From Thermohalobaculum sp039030715 (GTDB lineage: Bacteria; Pseudomonadota; Alphaproteobacteria; Rhodobacterales; Rhodobacteraceae): a DNA stretch of 64,000 nucleotides. Positions 17,827 to 26,990 of the stretch are shown here, piece by piece. How positions within the stretch are numbered: the stretch's first letter is position 1; each line of letters begins with the position of its first letter. The notes beneath the pieces were generated by a model. The model was not told where the DNA came from and ran no database searches. It saw only the letters and a program-made list of their open reading frames with translations. Both the position numbers and the translations under genes were made by a program. Location: assembly GCA_039030715.1 (NCBI GenBank), contig JBCCDU010000011.1, positions 9,073 to 73,072 of the forward strand, in the 5' to 3' direction.

Positions 17827-19218
17827 ATGACCGATCAAGCCCTCGACCAAGTTCTCGACCATCTGGATGCCGATCTGGACAATGCGCTCGCGCGGCTGTT
17901 CGAATTGTTGCGCTGTCAATCGATCTCGACCGACCCGGCCTACGAGGCGGAGTGCAAAAGGGCCGCTGAAATGCTATCGGCGGATCTGGCGGGCATCGGC
18001 TTCACTTCGCGCGTTGCGACGACAGCGGGTCATCCCATGGTTGTCGCCCACCATCCGGGGCCCGAGGGGGCGCCGCATATCCTCTTCTACGGCCACTACG
18101 ATGTGCAGCCGATCGACCCGATCGAGCTTTGGGACTCGGAGCCCTTCGATCCGCAGATCGTGACCCGTCAGGATGGCACCAAAAAGATCGTTGCGCGCGG
18201 CGCAGGTGATGACAAGGGCCAGCTTATGACGTTCGTGGAAGCTTGCCGGGCGTTGAAAGCCGTCACCGGCAGCCTGCCCTGCGCCGTGACCATTCTGTTC
18301 GAGGGAGAGGAGGAATGCGGCGGCATCAACCTGCCCCCCTTCCTCGACGAGCATGCCGACGAATTGCGCGCCGATATCGCCATCGTCTGCGATACCGGTA
18401 TGTGGGACCGCGACACGCCCGCGATCACCACCATGCTACGTGGCATGCTGGGCGGCGAACTGACGGTTAGGGCCGCAAACCGCGATCTGCATTCTGGGTT
18501 CTATGGCGGTGCGGCGGCCAATCCGCTGCACGTGCTCAGCAAGGCCCTGGCGGGCCTGCATGACGAAACCGGCCGGGTCACGATACCGGGCTTTTACAAT
18601 GGTGTGCCCGAAATACCGGAGGATGTGGCCCAGCAATGGCAGACGCTCGGCCATTCCGACGCGGCATTTTTGGGAGAGATCGGGTTGAAATATCCGGCGG
18701 GCGAGGCTGGCTTCGACGCGATGTATCTGACCTGGGCGCGTCCGACGGCGGAAGTGAACGGCCTCTGGGGCGGCTATATTGGCGCGGGCTTCAAGACAGT
18801 GATTCCCGCAGAAGCCCGCGCGAAGATCAGCTTTCGTCTGGTTGGCGATCAAGACCCGGATGCCATTCGCACCGCTTTCGAAAAGCAGATATCCGATGCG
18901 ATACCGGCAGATTGCAGCGTCGAGTTCGACTTTCCCAATGGATCGCGCGCGACCACGATGCCGGTCAGCGATCCAGCTTTCGAAACAGCGCGCACCGCCC
19001 TTGGCGAGGAGTGGGGCAAGGATGCAGCCTTCATCGGATCGGGCGGGTCGATCCCAGTCGTGGGCGACCTGAAACGCAAGCTGGGCATGGACACGCTGTT
19101 GATCGGCTTCGGCTTGGAAGATGACGCGATCCACTCGCCGAACGAGAAATACGAACTCTCGAGTTTCGCCAAGGGGGCCCGTAGTTTTGCGCGGGTGCTG
19201 ACCGCGCTGGGCAAATGA
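17827..19218 (+). CDS. M20 family metallopeptidase (dipeptidase-like)
   Basis: This 463-residue M20 peptidase has the standard two-zinc site: H90 and catalytic D92 in FYGHYDVQP, bridging D128/D129 in RGAGDDKGQ, Glu161/Glu162 in LFEGEEECGG, Asp in CDTGMWD, and a late His in DDAIHSPNEKYE. The inserted dimerisation domain (about 195-365) contains HSGFYGGAAANP. The pattern resembles the CNDP-like dipeptidase branch more than DapE or ArgE. It has no signal peptide, so it is cytoplasmic. GGAG precedes the ATG. Its stop overlaps the asparaginase start (ATGA), suggesting joint peptide and amide catabolism. Confidence 0.93.
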   Translation: MTDQALDQVLDHLDADLDNALARLFELLRCQSISTDPAYEAECKRAAEMLSADLAGIGFTSRVATTAGHPMVVAHHPGPEGAPHILFYGHYDVQPIDPIELWDSEPFDPQIVTRQDGTKKIVARGAGDDKGQLMTFVEACRALKAVTGSLPCAVTILFEGEEECGGINLPPFLDEHADELRADIAIVCDTGMWDRDTPAITTMLRGMLGGELTVRAANRDLHSGFYGGAAANPLHVLSKALAGLHDETGRVTIPGFYNGVPEIPEDVAQQWQTLGHSDAAFLGEIGLKYPAGEAGFDAMYLTWARPTAEVNGLWGGYIGAGFKTVIPAEARAKISFRLVGDQDPDAIRTAFEKQISDAIPADCSVEFDFPNGSRATTMPVSDPAFETARTALGEEWGKDAAFIGSGGSIPVVGDLKRKLGMDTLLIGFGLEDDAIHSPNEKYELSSFAKGARSFARVLTALGK

Positions 19219-20258
19219 GCCTGGGCCTCCTCTATACCGGCGGGACCATCGGTTCGGCAGGCGTGCCGTTGACGGTGCTGCACGGTGAGGACTTCGCCGA
19301 ACGGTTCGAAGCGCTGGTCCGCCCACAACTGCCGGAGTGTTTTCGCGACGTCCCACTGGAACACATCGGCGCCACGGTGGACTCGACCAATATGGGGCCG
19401 CCGGACTGGTTGGACTTCGCCCGACGCATCGCGGCCTCCCCCCATGACGCCCTGGTCGTATTGCATGGCACCGACACGATGGCCTGGACCGGGGCAGCAC
19501 TGGCTTTTCTGCTGCGCCGGTATGACCCTGCGGGCCATGTCACGGGACGTTTGAACAAACGCGTTGTGCTGACCGGCAGTCAATATCCGATGTTTGGCGA
19601 TGGCGGCTTGGCGTCAGACTCCGATGGTTTCTCGAATATTTGCAATGCATTGGAGGACGCGGCTGGTACACCTTCGGAGGTACTAAGCTTTGGTGGCTTG
19701 ACACTGGAAGCACAACGCAGCCTAAAAACCTCCAGCACCAGCCTGACCACCTTTCAAATGCCGAACGGTCCGGGCGCGCCGTTCGATGCGCCGCTGCTGG
19801 GTGGAGCGGAGATAGCGGCTGAAATCGACCGCCTGAGCCCGTATTTCGGGCATCGTCAGGTTGTTTCGATCACCGCCGCACCGGGTACAGACCTGGCGGC
19901 ACAGATCACTGGCGTGCTGGACAATATGGCGCCAGATCTGGGCGCGCTGCATCTTCTGGGCTTCGGTATTGGCAATCTGCCAGGTGAGGCAATGCTGCGA
20001 CCGGTGCTGACGCGCGCGGCCGAGGCGGGCGTTCTGCTGGCGATCGGCACGCAGTGCCCAGCAGGGCCCGTGGTATCCGCGACCTATGGCGTCGGCCATT
20101 GGTTGGCCGAACTGGGCGTGATGGAAACCGGCGATATGCCCTGGGCCGCGACGCAGGTGAAGCTGCATATGTGCCTCGCGCTTGGTGAGATGAACGCGTG
20201 GCAAAGCGCTGATAAAAAGGCTTTTTTTGCCAGAAATATTGTCGGAGAACTTGCCTAG
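19215..20258 (+). CDS. L-asparaginase family protein
   Basis: This 347-residue asparaginase/glutaminase has the two signature motifs: YTGGTIGS with nucleophile T8, and VVLHGTDTMAWTG with T86-D87. VVLTGSQYPM corresponds to the catalytic Lys region, where Ser-Gln occupies the expected site. The very short N-terminus before TGGTIG means there is no signal peptide, so it is a cytoplasmic type I-like enzyme. It overlaps the M20 peptidase by 4 bases (ATGA). Its TAG stop shares the palindrome CTAG with the convergent small gene. Asparagine is the likely substrate; glutaminase activity is possible. Confidence 0.92.
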   Translation: MSLGLLYTGGTIGSAGVPLTVLHGEDFAERFEALVRPQLPECFRDVPLEHIGATVDSTNMGPPDWLDFARRIAASPHDALVVLHGTDTMAWTGAALAFLLRRYDPAGHVTGRLNKRVVLTGSQYPMFGDGGLASDSDGFSNICNALEDAAGTPSEVLSFGGLTLEAQRSLKTSSTSLTTFQMPNGPGAPFDAPLLGGAEIAAEIDRLSPYFGHRQVVSITAAPGTDLAAQITGVLDNMAPDLGALHLLGFGIGNLPGEAMLRPVLTRAAEAGVLLAIGTQCPAGPVVSATYGVGHWLAELGVMETGDMPWAATQVKLHMCLALGEMNAWQSADKKAFFARNIVGELA

Positions 20259-20518
20259 CGTCTCCGGCCGCCTCGACGCCTTGGCCGGCTGGTGGACGTC
20301 ATCGCATCGCGCAACAGGTCCGTCATCGGATGTTCCTCTGGCGGCTGATGATGGTCCAGCAGTAACCGCGCTGCCTCGGCGGCATCCTGACCCGATGGCA
20401 GTCCCAGCGCCCAATCGAAGAAGATGGACCGACAATCCTCGGCCCCAATCCCCTCGATGCTATAGCTGTCGCCGATCAGCCCGCTCGGATCCATCTCGTG
20501 TGAGGTCTCTTTCACCAT
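20255..20518 (-). CDS. Small hypothetical protein with basic tail
   Basis: This 87-residue protein has an acidic N-terminal two-thirds (SIEGIGAEDCRSIFFDWALG, then SGQDAAEAARLLLDHHQP) and a strongly basic C-terminal tail (RPRRRGGRRR). I recognise no domain. Support as a gene comes from its clean stop placed exactly at the asparaginase stop, codon use like its neighbours, and a conserved-looking pattern FFDWALGLP. The bipolar charge could suit binding to nucleic acid or a partner, but that is speculation. It is divergent from the aminotransferase at 20642. Confidence 0.65.
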   Translation of the reverse strand: MVKETSHEMDPSGLIGDSYSIEGIGAEDCRSIFFDWALGLPSGQDAAEAARLLLDHHQPPEEHPMTDLLRDAMTSTSRPRRRGGRRR

Positions 20519-20641
20519 GCCTCAGATGTGCCAAGTCAAACCCCTCTTGTCACGGCGTTTTGCGACATGGTGGGGGCCGATTTGCACGGCTTCCCTCCCG
20601 CCGCGCCAGGGTCTAGTGTCGCGCGGCAGATGGAGACGCCG

Positions 20642-21841
20642 ATGACAGCCCCCGCCCTCAACCCCAATCTTGCCGCGGTATTCGCTCCTCCGGTGATGGA
20701 GGCCCGTCGCTGGCTGGCCGAGGCCGAATTCCCGAAAGAAAGGCCCCTCCTGAACATCAGTCAGGCCGCCCCGGTCGATCCGCCACCGGCGGAGTTGGCA
20801 AAGGCCATGGCGGAGGCGCTGATCGAGCAACCGGACAGCCATATCTACGGCCCGGTGCTTGGGAATACAGATCTGCGAGAGCAGATAGCCACCGATTGGT
20901 CCGCGCATTACGGCGGGGCGAAGCGTGCTCAGATCACACCGGATCAGGTCGCGATCACGGCCGGGTGCAATCAGGCGTTCTGTACGGCGGTCATGACCCT
21001 CTGCGCACCCGGCGACGCGATCATGGTGGCGGTGCCATGGTACTTCAATCACAAGATGTGGCTGGACATGGCAGGCGTTGAAAGCCGCCTGATCCCCTGT
21101 GACGAGACCATGTTGCCTGATCTGGAGGCCGCCAGGGCTGCGATGGACGACCGGGTGAAAGGCATCCTGCTGATCACACCGAACAATCCAACCGGCGCCG
21201 AATATCCCGACGGATTAATGGAAGGCTTCTACGATCTAGCCCGCGAGCACGGAGCGGCGCTGATCGTGGATGAAACCTATCGCGACTTCCACTCCGCCAG
21301 CGGCGCGCCCCACAGTCTGTTTCAGCGTCCAGATTGGGCGGAGACGCTGATCCATCTCTACAGTTTCTCGAAGGTGTTTCGTCTGACCGGGCACCGGGTC
21401 GGTGCAATGGTCACGGGGGCTAAGCGATTGGCGGAGGCGGAGAAGTTTCTGGACACCGTCACCATCTGTCCGGCTCAGATCGGCCAGATCGGAGCGCTCT
21501 ACGGCCTGCGCAACCTCCACCAATGGGTGGCGGGCGAGCGTGATGAGATCCTGCGCCGCCGCGCGGCTGTGACGGATGTCTTCGCGAGACTTCTGCCGGA
21601 TTGGCAATTGCTGGGTGCAGGCGCCTATTTTGCCTATGCCGCGCATCCCTATGACCTGCCTTCGGACCAACTTGCGCAGCGCCTCGTTCACGAACAATCA
21701 CTGCTCGCCCTGCCCGGCACGATGTTCGCGCCTGAGCGTCCCGAATGGGCCGGTGCGCGCCAGTTGCGCCTGGCCTTCGCGAATGTGGATCCCCAGGGGT
21801 TGGAGGAGATGGGGCGCCGTCTCGCCGCCTTCACGCCTTGA
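20642..21841 (+). CDS. PLP-dependent class I/II aminotransferase
   Basis: This 399-residue fold type I aminotransferase has the cofactor site readable: NNPTG at 181-185, Asp210 in LIVDETYRDF, and the Schiff-base Lys244 in SFSKVFRLTGHRVG. The family acts on aspartate, aromatic or other amino acids; the sequence does not fix the substrate. ATG at 20642 follows TGGAGACGCCG; longer in-frame starts at 20528 and 20630 lack family similarity. It stands alone between a small minus-strand gene and ppiD. Confidence 0.92.
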   Translation: MTAPALNPNLAAVFAPPVMEARRWLAEAEFPKERPLLNISQAAPVDPPPAELAKAMAEALIEQPDSHIYGPVLGNTDLREQIATDWSAHYGGAKRAQITPDQVAITAGCNQAFCTAVMTLCAPGDAIMVAVPWYFNHKMWLDMAGVESRLIPCDETMLPDLEAARAAMDDRVKGILLITPNNPTGAEYPDGLMEGFYDLAREHGAALIVDETYRDFHSASGAPHSLFQRPDWAETLIHLYSFSKVFRLTGHRVGAMVTGAKRLAEAEKFLDTVTICPAQIGQIGALYGLRNLHQWVAGERDEILRRRAAVTDVFARLLPDWQLLGAGAYFAYAAHPYDLPSDQLAQRLVHEQSLLALPGTMFAPERPEWAGARQLRLAFANVDPQGLEEMGRRLAAFTP

Positions 21842-21920
21842 CCTGCTTGCCGCGTTCCAATTCCCCGTCTAAGTAGTCATCAACCAGCGCTACGGGGCGC
21901 GATTAAACCAGCGAGGATCC

Positions 21921-23840
21921 ATGCTCGAACTTCTGCGCAAAGGCGTGAAAACCTGGGTGGCCAAGGCGCTTCTGGGCCTGCTGATCCTCAGCTTCGCCGT
22001 CTGGGGCATCGGGGGCGAGATCTTTTCGTTCAGCTTCCGCACCGCGGTCGCGCGGGCGGGGGATACCAAGGTCACGGCAGAGCGGTTCGTGAATGCCTAT
22101 ACCCAAGAGCAGAACCGTCTGTCGCAACAACGCGGCGAGGCTGTCAGCCACAGTGTGATGCGCGACTTGGGCATCGACCAACGGGTCCTACAACGTCTGC
22201 TGCGCGAAGCGGCCTTCAACGAAGAACTGACCAGCATGGGCGTTCGCATCGGCGACGAAGCGGCCTATGACGCGATACGTCAGCAACCGGAATTCCAGAA
22301 CGAGGATGGATCGCTCTCGATCCGCGCGGTTCAGTATACGCTCGGACAACTCGGCATCACCGAGGCCGAGTTCATCGATCTCAACCGCAATCTGGTGGGT
22401 CAGAACCTGTTGACTGGCCCCGCGGTTGCACCGACCCGCAGCCCACCAGGCTTTGCGGCACGGATGGCGGCCTTCCAGACGGAAACCAAACGGATCGCTT
22501 CGATCTCTTTCGAGCTTGAGGAAGCTGCCAACCCCGGCGCACCGAACGACAGCCAGATCGCAGAGTTCTACGAAGCCAACAAGGATCGCTATGTCGAGCC
22601 TGAGCGACGCTGGGGCGAGTTCATCCATGTGGATTTCGAGGCGCTGGTCGCCGCATCCCAGCCCAGCGAGGACGTGATCGCGCAGACCTACGAGGCCGAG
22701 CGGCAAGCTTATGAAATCCCGGCCACACGGACCATAGACCAGATGCCGTTCCCGGATCTTGCCATGGCCGAGGCTGCCCTGGCACGCCTGCGCTCGGGCG
22801 AGATCGATTTCGAGGGTCTGGCCGCTGAAGAAGGTCACGATATGGCCAATCTCGACCTCGGCGTCGTGGGGCGTGAGGACGTCCCCCCCGCAACCGCCGA
22901 TGCGATCTTCTCCGCGACCGAGCCGGGCATCCTTGACGCCATCGACCTTCCGATTGGTGCGGCCATCGTCAGGGTGCGCAGCGTGACCGAAGGTGGGGAG
23001 ATCCCGCTCGAACAGGTCCGCACCGCGTTGGCCGATCGACTGGCCCGCGAGGAGGCCTATTCCAAAGCGCCCACAATCGCCAACCAGCTTGACGATCTAC
23101 GCGCGAGTGGGACCAGCATGGCCGATACAGCCGCCCAGGTGGGCCTGCCGCTCGGCAAGATCGAGGGATTCGGTGCCGATGGCAGCCTGCCCCATGGCGC
23201 GCCCGCAGGCCCGCCCGAAGTCCTGTTGCGCAGCGAAGCCAGGCGCGAAGTGCTGGATGCCCTGGATGGCGAAGAACGCTCGATCATCGAGCTTCAGGAT
23301 GGCGGCTTCCTGCTGGTCCATATCGAACGAATCGAAGAAGGCGGTCAGCAGGAGATGGGTGATGTCATCGAACGTGTGGTGGCCGATTGGACCCGCGCCC
23401 AACGCCTTGCCGATCTGACAGTCCGGGCCGAAAAGACTGCCGCCCTTGCCACCGACGGAACGCTCGCCGCGATCGCCCTGGCGCTGGGCAAGGAGCTTGC
23501 AACGCCGGATCCTTTCACCCGGGCCGATGCGCCGGTTGACCTCAGCCGCGAAGCGCTCGACCGGGTTTTTACCAGCGAAACAGGCACCGCTCTCGTCAAT
23601 GTCACGCCAGATGAAACCATTGTTCAGGTGATCGAGGTCACCGCCTCGGTCGATCTGCCGCCGGAGATCACGGTGGAAACCGCCGAGCAACTCGACATCG
23701 TGCTCGAACAAAGCATACGGCTGGACGAGGCGGAGCTTCTCTCGCGTGCGATTGTCGCGAGCCACGAGACGGGCACCGATCCCGCAGCGTTGGACGAGGT
23801 GTTCACTTATCTCGGCGGCCAGAACCGGGGCGGTTACTGA
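21921..23840 (+). CDS. ppiD: Peptidyl-prolyl isomerase PpiD/SurA-like chaperone
   Basis: This 639-residue protein has a single N-terminal membrane helix (about residues 12-30, LLGLLILSFAVWGIGGEIF), a SurA/PpiD N-terminal chaperone domain (about 40-190) and a parvulin-type region at about 245-360. The C-terminal half has further SurA-like segments. Anchored in the inner membrane facing the periplasm, PpiD assists folding of secreted proteins near the Sec translocon. GCGAGGATCC precedes the ATG. Its TGA is immediately followed by the trpE ATG with no spacer, so trpE expression probably depends on ppiD transcription. Confidence 0.92.
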   Translation: MLELLRKGVKTWVAKALLGLLILSFAVWGIGGEIFSFSFRTAVARAGDTKVTAERFVNAYTQEQNRLSQQRGEAVSHSVMRDLGIDQRVLQRLLREAAFNEELTSMGVRIGDEAAYDAIRQQPEFQNEDGSLSIRAVQYTLGQLGITEAEFIDLNRNLVGQNLLTGPAVAPTRSPPGFAARMAAFQTETKRIASISFELEEAANPGAPNDSQIAEFYEANKDRYVEPERRWGEFIHVDFEALVAASQPSEDVIAQTYEAERQAYEIPATRTIDQMPFPDLAMAEAALARLRSGEIDFEGLAAEEGHDMANLDLGVVGREDVPPATADAIFSATEPGILDAIDLPIGAAIVRVRSVTEGGEIPLEQVRTALADRLAREEAYSKAPTIANQLDDLRASGTSMADTAAQVGLPLGKIEGFGADGSLPHGAPAGPPEVLLRSEARREVLDALDGEERSIIELQDGGFLLVHIERIEEGGQQEMGDVIERVVADWTRAQRLADLTVRAEKTAALATDGTLAAIALALGKELATPDPFTRADAPVDLSREALDRVFTSETGTALVNVTPDETIVQVIEVTASVDLPPEITVETAEQLDIVLEQSIRLDEAELLSRAIVASHETGTDPAALDEVFTYLGGQNRGGY

Positions 23841-25340
23841 ATGGAATTTCACCCCTCGGCCGAAACGTTTCGCGAAGCGCATCGGGCCGGCAAATCCCAG
23901 GTCGTCTGGACACGAATCGTCGCGGATTTCGAAACCGCGGTATCGCTGATGCTGAAGCTCTCGAACGCGGATCCGATGAGCTTTATGCTGGAGTCGGTGA
24001 CCGGGGGCGAGGTACGGGGGCGCTACTCCGTAATCGGTATGGCCCCGGACCTGATCTGGCGCTGCAATGGCGAGCGGGCCGAGATCAACCGCAACGCTGC
24101 CGCCAACCCCGATGATTTCGAGCCGTTGGACGCGCCCAGCCTGGATTCCCTGCGCGCACTGATTGCCGAGAGCCGGATCGATCTGCCCGACGATCTGCCC
24201 CCGATGGCCGCGGGCCTTTTCGGCTATCTCGGTTATGATATGATCCGCCTGGTGGAACGGTTGCCAGAACCCAATCCGGACCCGCTCGCCCTGCCCGATG
24301 CAGTGCTGCAGCGCCCCAGTCTGATCGCCATCGTCGACAATATTCGCGATCAGGTGACGCTGGTGACACCGGTCTGGGACAGTATGGACCCGGCGGATGA
24401 CGCCTACCAAGCCGGTGTCCGAAGGCTCCAGGGCGCGCTCGACCGGTTGCAGATCCCCACCAGCCGCGGCGGCATCACGCCGATGGAGGCCGAACCGCTA
24501 CGTGCGCTCGAACCGCTCTCAAACACGTCCCATGAGCGCTATCTGGAGATGGTGGAGGCTGCGAAGGAGTACATCCGGGCGGGCGATATCTTTCAGGTCG
24601 TACCCTCACAGCGCTGGTCGATGCCGTTGGAAGTCAGCCCGTTCGCGCTCTACCGCGCGCTCAGGCGCACCAATCCATCGCCTTACATGTTCTTCTTCAA
24701 TTTTGGCGGCTTTCACATCGTTGGCGCCAGCCCGGAAATCCTCGTCCGCGTGCGCGATGGCAAGGTGACCATCCGCCCAATCGCTGGAACGCGGCCACGG
24801 GGCGCGACGCCCGAGGCCGATTGCGCCCTGGAAGCAGACCTGCTCGCCGATCCCAAGGAGCGGGCGGAGCACCTGATGCTACTCGATCTCGGCCGCAACG
24901 ATGTCGGGCGGGTGGCCAAGATCGGAACCGTCGATCCGAACGAGCAATTCACCGTCGAGCGCTACTCCCACGTCATGCATATCGTCTCGAATGTCGATGG
25001 CGAGCTGCGCGAGGATTTGGATGCGCTCGGCGCTCTCCTCGCCGGAATGCCGGCGGGCACCGTCTCGGGCGCCCCAAAGATCCGGGCGATGGAGATCATC
25101 GACGAACTGGAGGCCGAGAAGCGCGGTGTCTATGCTGGTGGTGTGGGCTATTTCTCGGCGAATGGCGAGATGGACACCTGCATCGCGTTGCGCACCGGCG
25201 TCGTGAAAAACGGCAAACTCTATGTCCAGGCTGGCGGGGGCGTCGTCTATGACAGCAACCCGCAGGCAGAGTTCGAGGAAACCGTGAACAAATCCCGCGC
25301 CCTCCTCCACGCAGCAAGCATCGCTCGCAACTTCAACTAA
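23841..25340 (+). CDS. trpE: Anthranilate synthase component I
   Basis: TrpE makes anthranilate from chorismate, using ammonia supplied by TrpG. The 499-residue protein shows the chorismate-binding core: GGFHIVGASPEILVRV, RPIAGTRPRG, LLADPKERAEHLMLLDLGRND and MPAGTVSGAPKIRAMEIIDELE. An N-terminal feedback region carries the ESVTGGEVRGRYSVIG (Trp-binding Ser) segment. It abuts ppiD with no gap. trpG is not next to it: a convergent yibQ-like gene lies between, so the usual trpEG(D)C order is split. I saw no Trp-rich leader peptide before it. Confidence 0.98.
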   Translation: MEFHPSAETFREAHRAGKSQVVWTRIVADFETAVSLMLKLSNADPMSFMLESVTGGEVRGRYSVIGMAPDLIWRCNGERAEINRNAAANPDDFEPLDAPSLDSLRALIAESRIDLPDDLPPMAAGLFGYLGYDMIRLVERLPEPNPDPLALPDAVLQRPSLIAIVDNIRDQVTLVTPVWDSMDPADDAYQAGVRRLQGALDRLQIPTSRGGITPMEAEPLRALEPLSNTSHERYLEMVEAAKEYIRAGDIFQVVPSQRWSMPLEVSPFALYRALRRTNPSPYMFFFNFGGFHIVGASPEILVRVRDGKVTIRPIAGTRPRGATPEADCALEADLLADPKERAEHLMLLDLGRNDVGRVAKIGTVDPNEQFTVERYSHVMHIVSNVDGELREDLDALGALLAGMPAGTVSGAPKIRAMEIIDELEAEKRGVYAGGVGYFSANGEMDTCIALRTGVVKNGKLYVQAGGGVVYDSNPQAEFEETVNKSRALLHAASIARNFN

Positions 25341-25376
25341 CGCCGGAAACCAAGCGCATCGTCGGTCAGGCGCGGC

Positions 25377-25426
25377 GCCTGTCCAGGGGACAGGCCAGAC
25401 AAAGGCGCATGCGGCGCTTGCCGCAT
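25377..25426. repeat. Two tandem hairpins between convergent trpE and yibQ-like genes
   Basis: GCCTGTCC-AGG-GGACAGGC (25377-25395) and ATGCGGC-GCTT-GCCGCAT (25409-25426) are both perfect stems in the 108-base gap. Neither has a clear U run on either strand. They may together act as a weak bidirectional terminator. Confidence 0.5.
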
Positions 25427-25448
25427 TCCGCTTAGCTCGCCCGCAAAA

Positions 25449-26807
25449 TCAGCGCCCACCCTCCAGCCGCAATATTGCCGAGATCGGCGCCAGGCGGGCT
25501 TTTTTGCCGTTGCGCTCCAGCGCCCAGCGCTGCAGACCCAGCAGCATGTCCCGATTGGCAGGCCCGATCAGAACCGTACCGCCGCGCTGCCGCGCCTCAT
25601 CTGCCGCGCGCTCCAGCAGGCGATAGGCTTGGTCCGGTGTTACTTCTTCTGGAATGAACCGGGAATTGCGCGCGAACCGCCCGCCCAGGGTTTCCGCAAC
25701 CCCAAAAGCTTTGCTGCGGGGTGACGTGCGACTGTCGATAAACGCGACGCCATCCTCGTTCAACGTGCCGATCACCGCCTGCATCAACGCTTCGCTCTCG
25801 GTCGCCTTACTTCCCATGAAATTCGAGGCTGCAACCGCATCTGGCAGCCGCGCAATCAGGCGCCGCGTCTGAAGGACCGCCTCTTCGGAGGACATCTCCA
25901 CCCGCAAGGCATCCGGGCCAGGATCGATCGCACCGCGCGGCTCCATCGGCAGATGTGCGATTACCTCGAAACCCGCCTCATGGGCCTGTTTCCCCAAGGT
26001 CGTGGCTGGCGCGCCATCGGGCACGATGGCCAGTGTAACCGGCAAGCTTAGGGCAAAAATCTGCTCGGGCGTGACATCGTTGTTGCCCGGACGCTCCAGA
26101 ATAAGCCCTATCAGCGGCGTGTCGCCCGCGGCTTCGAAAGGTATGGCGTTTACTAGCCAGGCAGGTCCGGTGTCTTCTGCCACCGGTTCGGGCTCGGCCT
26201 CGGCGGGCGCCAGGGCCAAATCCGTCTCGGTTTCGGCCTGCCCGGTCTCGGCTTCCGGCTCCTCTGGCGCCTCTGGTTCAGCCGCCTCAGGCGCCGTGAC
26301 GATCTCAACAACATCCTCGACTGGCTCGGGTTCCGGCGAGGCTTCGGCTTCGTCGGGCACGACTTCTTCGGGTTCGACGACCTCCGGTTCCGCTTCCTCG
26401 ACGACCGGATCTTCAGGCTCGGATACGGGGGGATCGGATGCGATCGTTTCGACGGGGTCTTCGGTGGGCTCTGAGGTCTGCTCTGGCGTCACCGCAGGTT
26501 CAGGTTCGACCTCTGGTTCAGGCGTAACCTCAATAATCGGGTCCGAAGCCGGTTCAGGCTCAGGCTGAGGTTCTGGAGCCTCTGCCGTCTCGACCGGCTC
26601 CTCCGGTGTCTCGACAACCTCGACTTTGGGTCCATCTGGCACCATCGGGGGCTTGGGCAGAACCTCGTTTAGCACAAGAAGCCCGGCAAAGGAAACCAGC
26701 GAACCCACGATAATGCCGGAAAAAAGCCCGCCGCGTCGGCGCGTATTTGGCGTTTGTTTCGCAGCACCTTTGGTGCTTTGGGCCGTTTGGGTGTCGGTGT
26801 CGCCCAT
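25449..26807 (-). CDS. Divergent polysaccharide deacetylase family protein (YibQ-like)
   Basis: This 452-residue protein has a basic cytoplasmic N-terminus, one membrane helix (about residues 28-47), a long acidic Pro/Glu-rich linker (about 61-222, rich in EPEP and PEEP repeats) and a C-terminal divergent polysaccharide deacetylase domain (about 225-452: PLIGLILERPGN, VIAHLPMEPRG, NFMGSKAT, FIDSRTS). The linker should place the enzyme domain away from the inner membrane in the periplasm. Relatives usually sit beside envC and ctpA; here it is alone inside the trp region, antisense to trpE and trpG. ATG at 26807 is chosen over a longer frame because it precedes the helix normally and has AGG upstream. 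Confidence 0.88.
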   Translation of the reverse strand: MGDTDTQTAQSTKGAAKQTPNTRRRGGLFSGIIVGSLVSFAGLLVLNEVLPKPPMVPDGPKVEVVETPEEPVETAEAPEPQPEPEPASDPIIEVTPEPEVEPEPAVTPEQTSEPTEDPVETIASDPPVSEPEDPVVEEAEPEVVEPEEVVPDEAEASPEPEPVEDVVEIVTAPEAAEPEAPEEPEAETGQAETETDLALAPAEAEPEPVAEDTGPAWLVNAIPFEAAGDTPLIGLILERPGNNDVTPEQIFALSLPVTLAIVPDGAPATTLGKQAHEAGFEVIAHLPMEPRGAIDPGPDALRVEMSSEEAVLQTRRLIARLPDAVAASNFMGSKATESEALMQAVIGTLNEDGVAFIDSRTSPRSKAFGVAETLGGRFARNSRFIPEEVTPDQAYRLLERAADEARQRGGTVLIGPANRDMLLGLQRWALERNGKKARLAPISAILRLEGGR

Positions 26808-26990
26808 CCTGTCTGCTCCGCCCTTATTCGGTGCCCCGGTTCTCCACGGCACCTGACCCGTTTCCCGGGTCCATGCTTGACGCACCCTGCTCTCTCATCG
26901 CATCTATAGCGCCAAGCCGGCCCGCGCGCCACCCGCCCGCCATGGCCATTAGGGTATCATGGTGGGGTTTCTGGGCGCGAGAGGCGTAAA

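Noticed and set aside
23097..24410. 437-codon minus-strand open frame
   Set aside because: It spans the ppiD/trpE junction on the opposite strand and has no family pattern; both plus-strand genes are certain.
26002..26568. Ser/Gly-rich 188-codon plus-strand frame resembling a repeat protein
   Set aside because: It is the complement of the acidic EPEP linker in the yibQ-like gene; the repeats reflect GAA/CCG codon use on the other strand.
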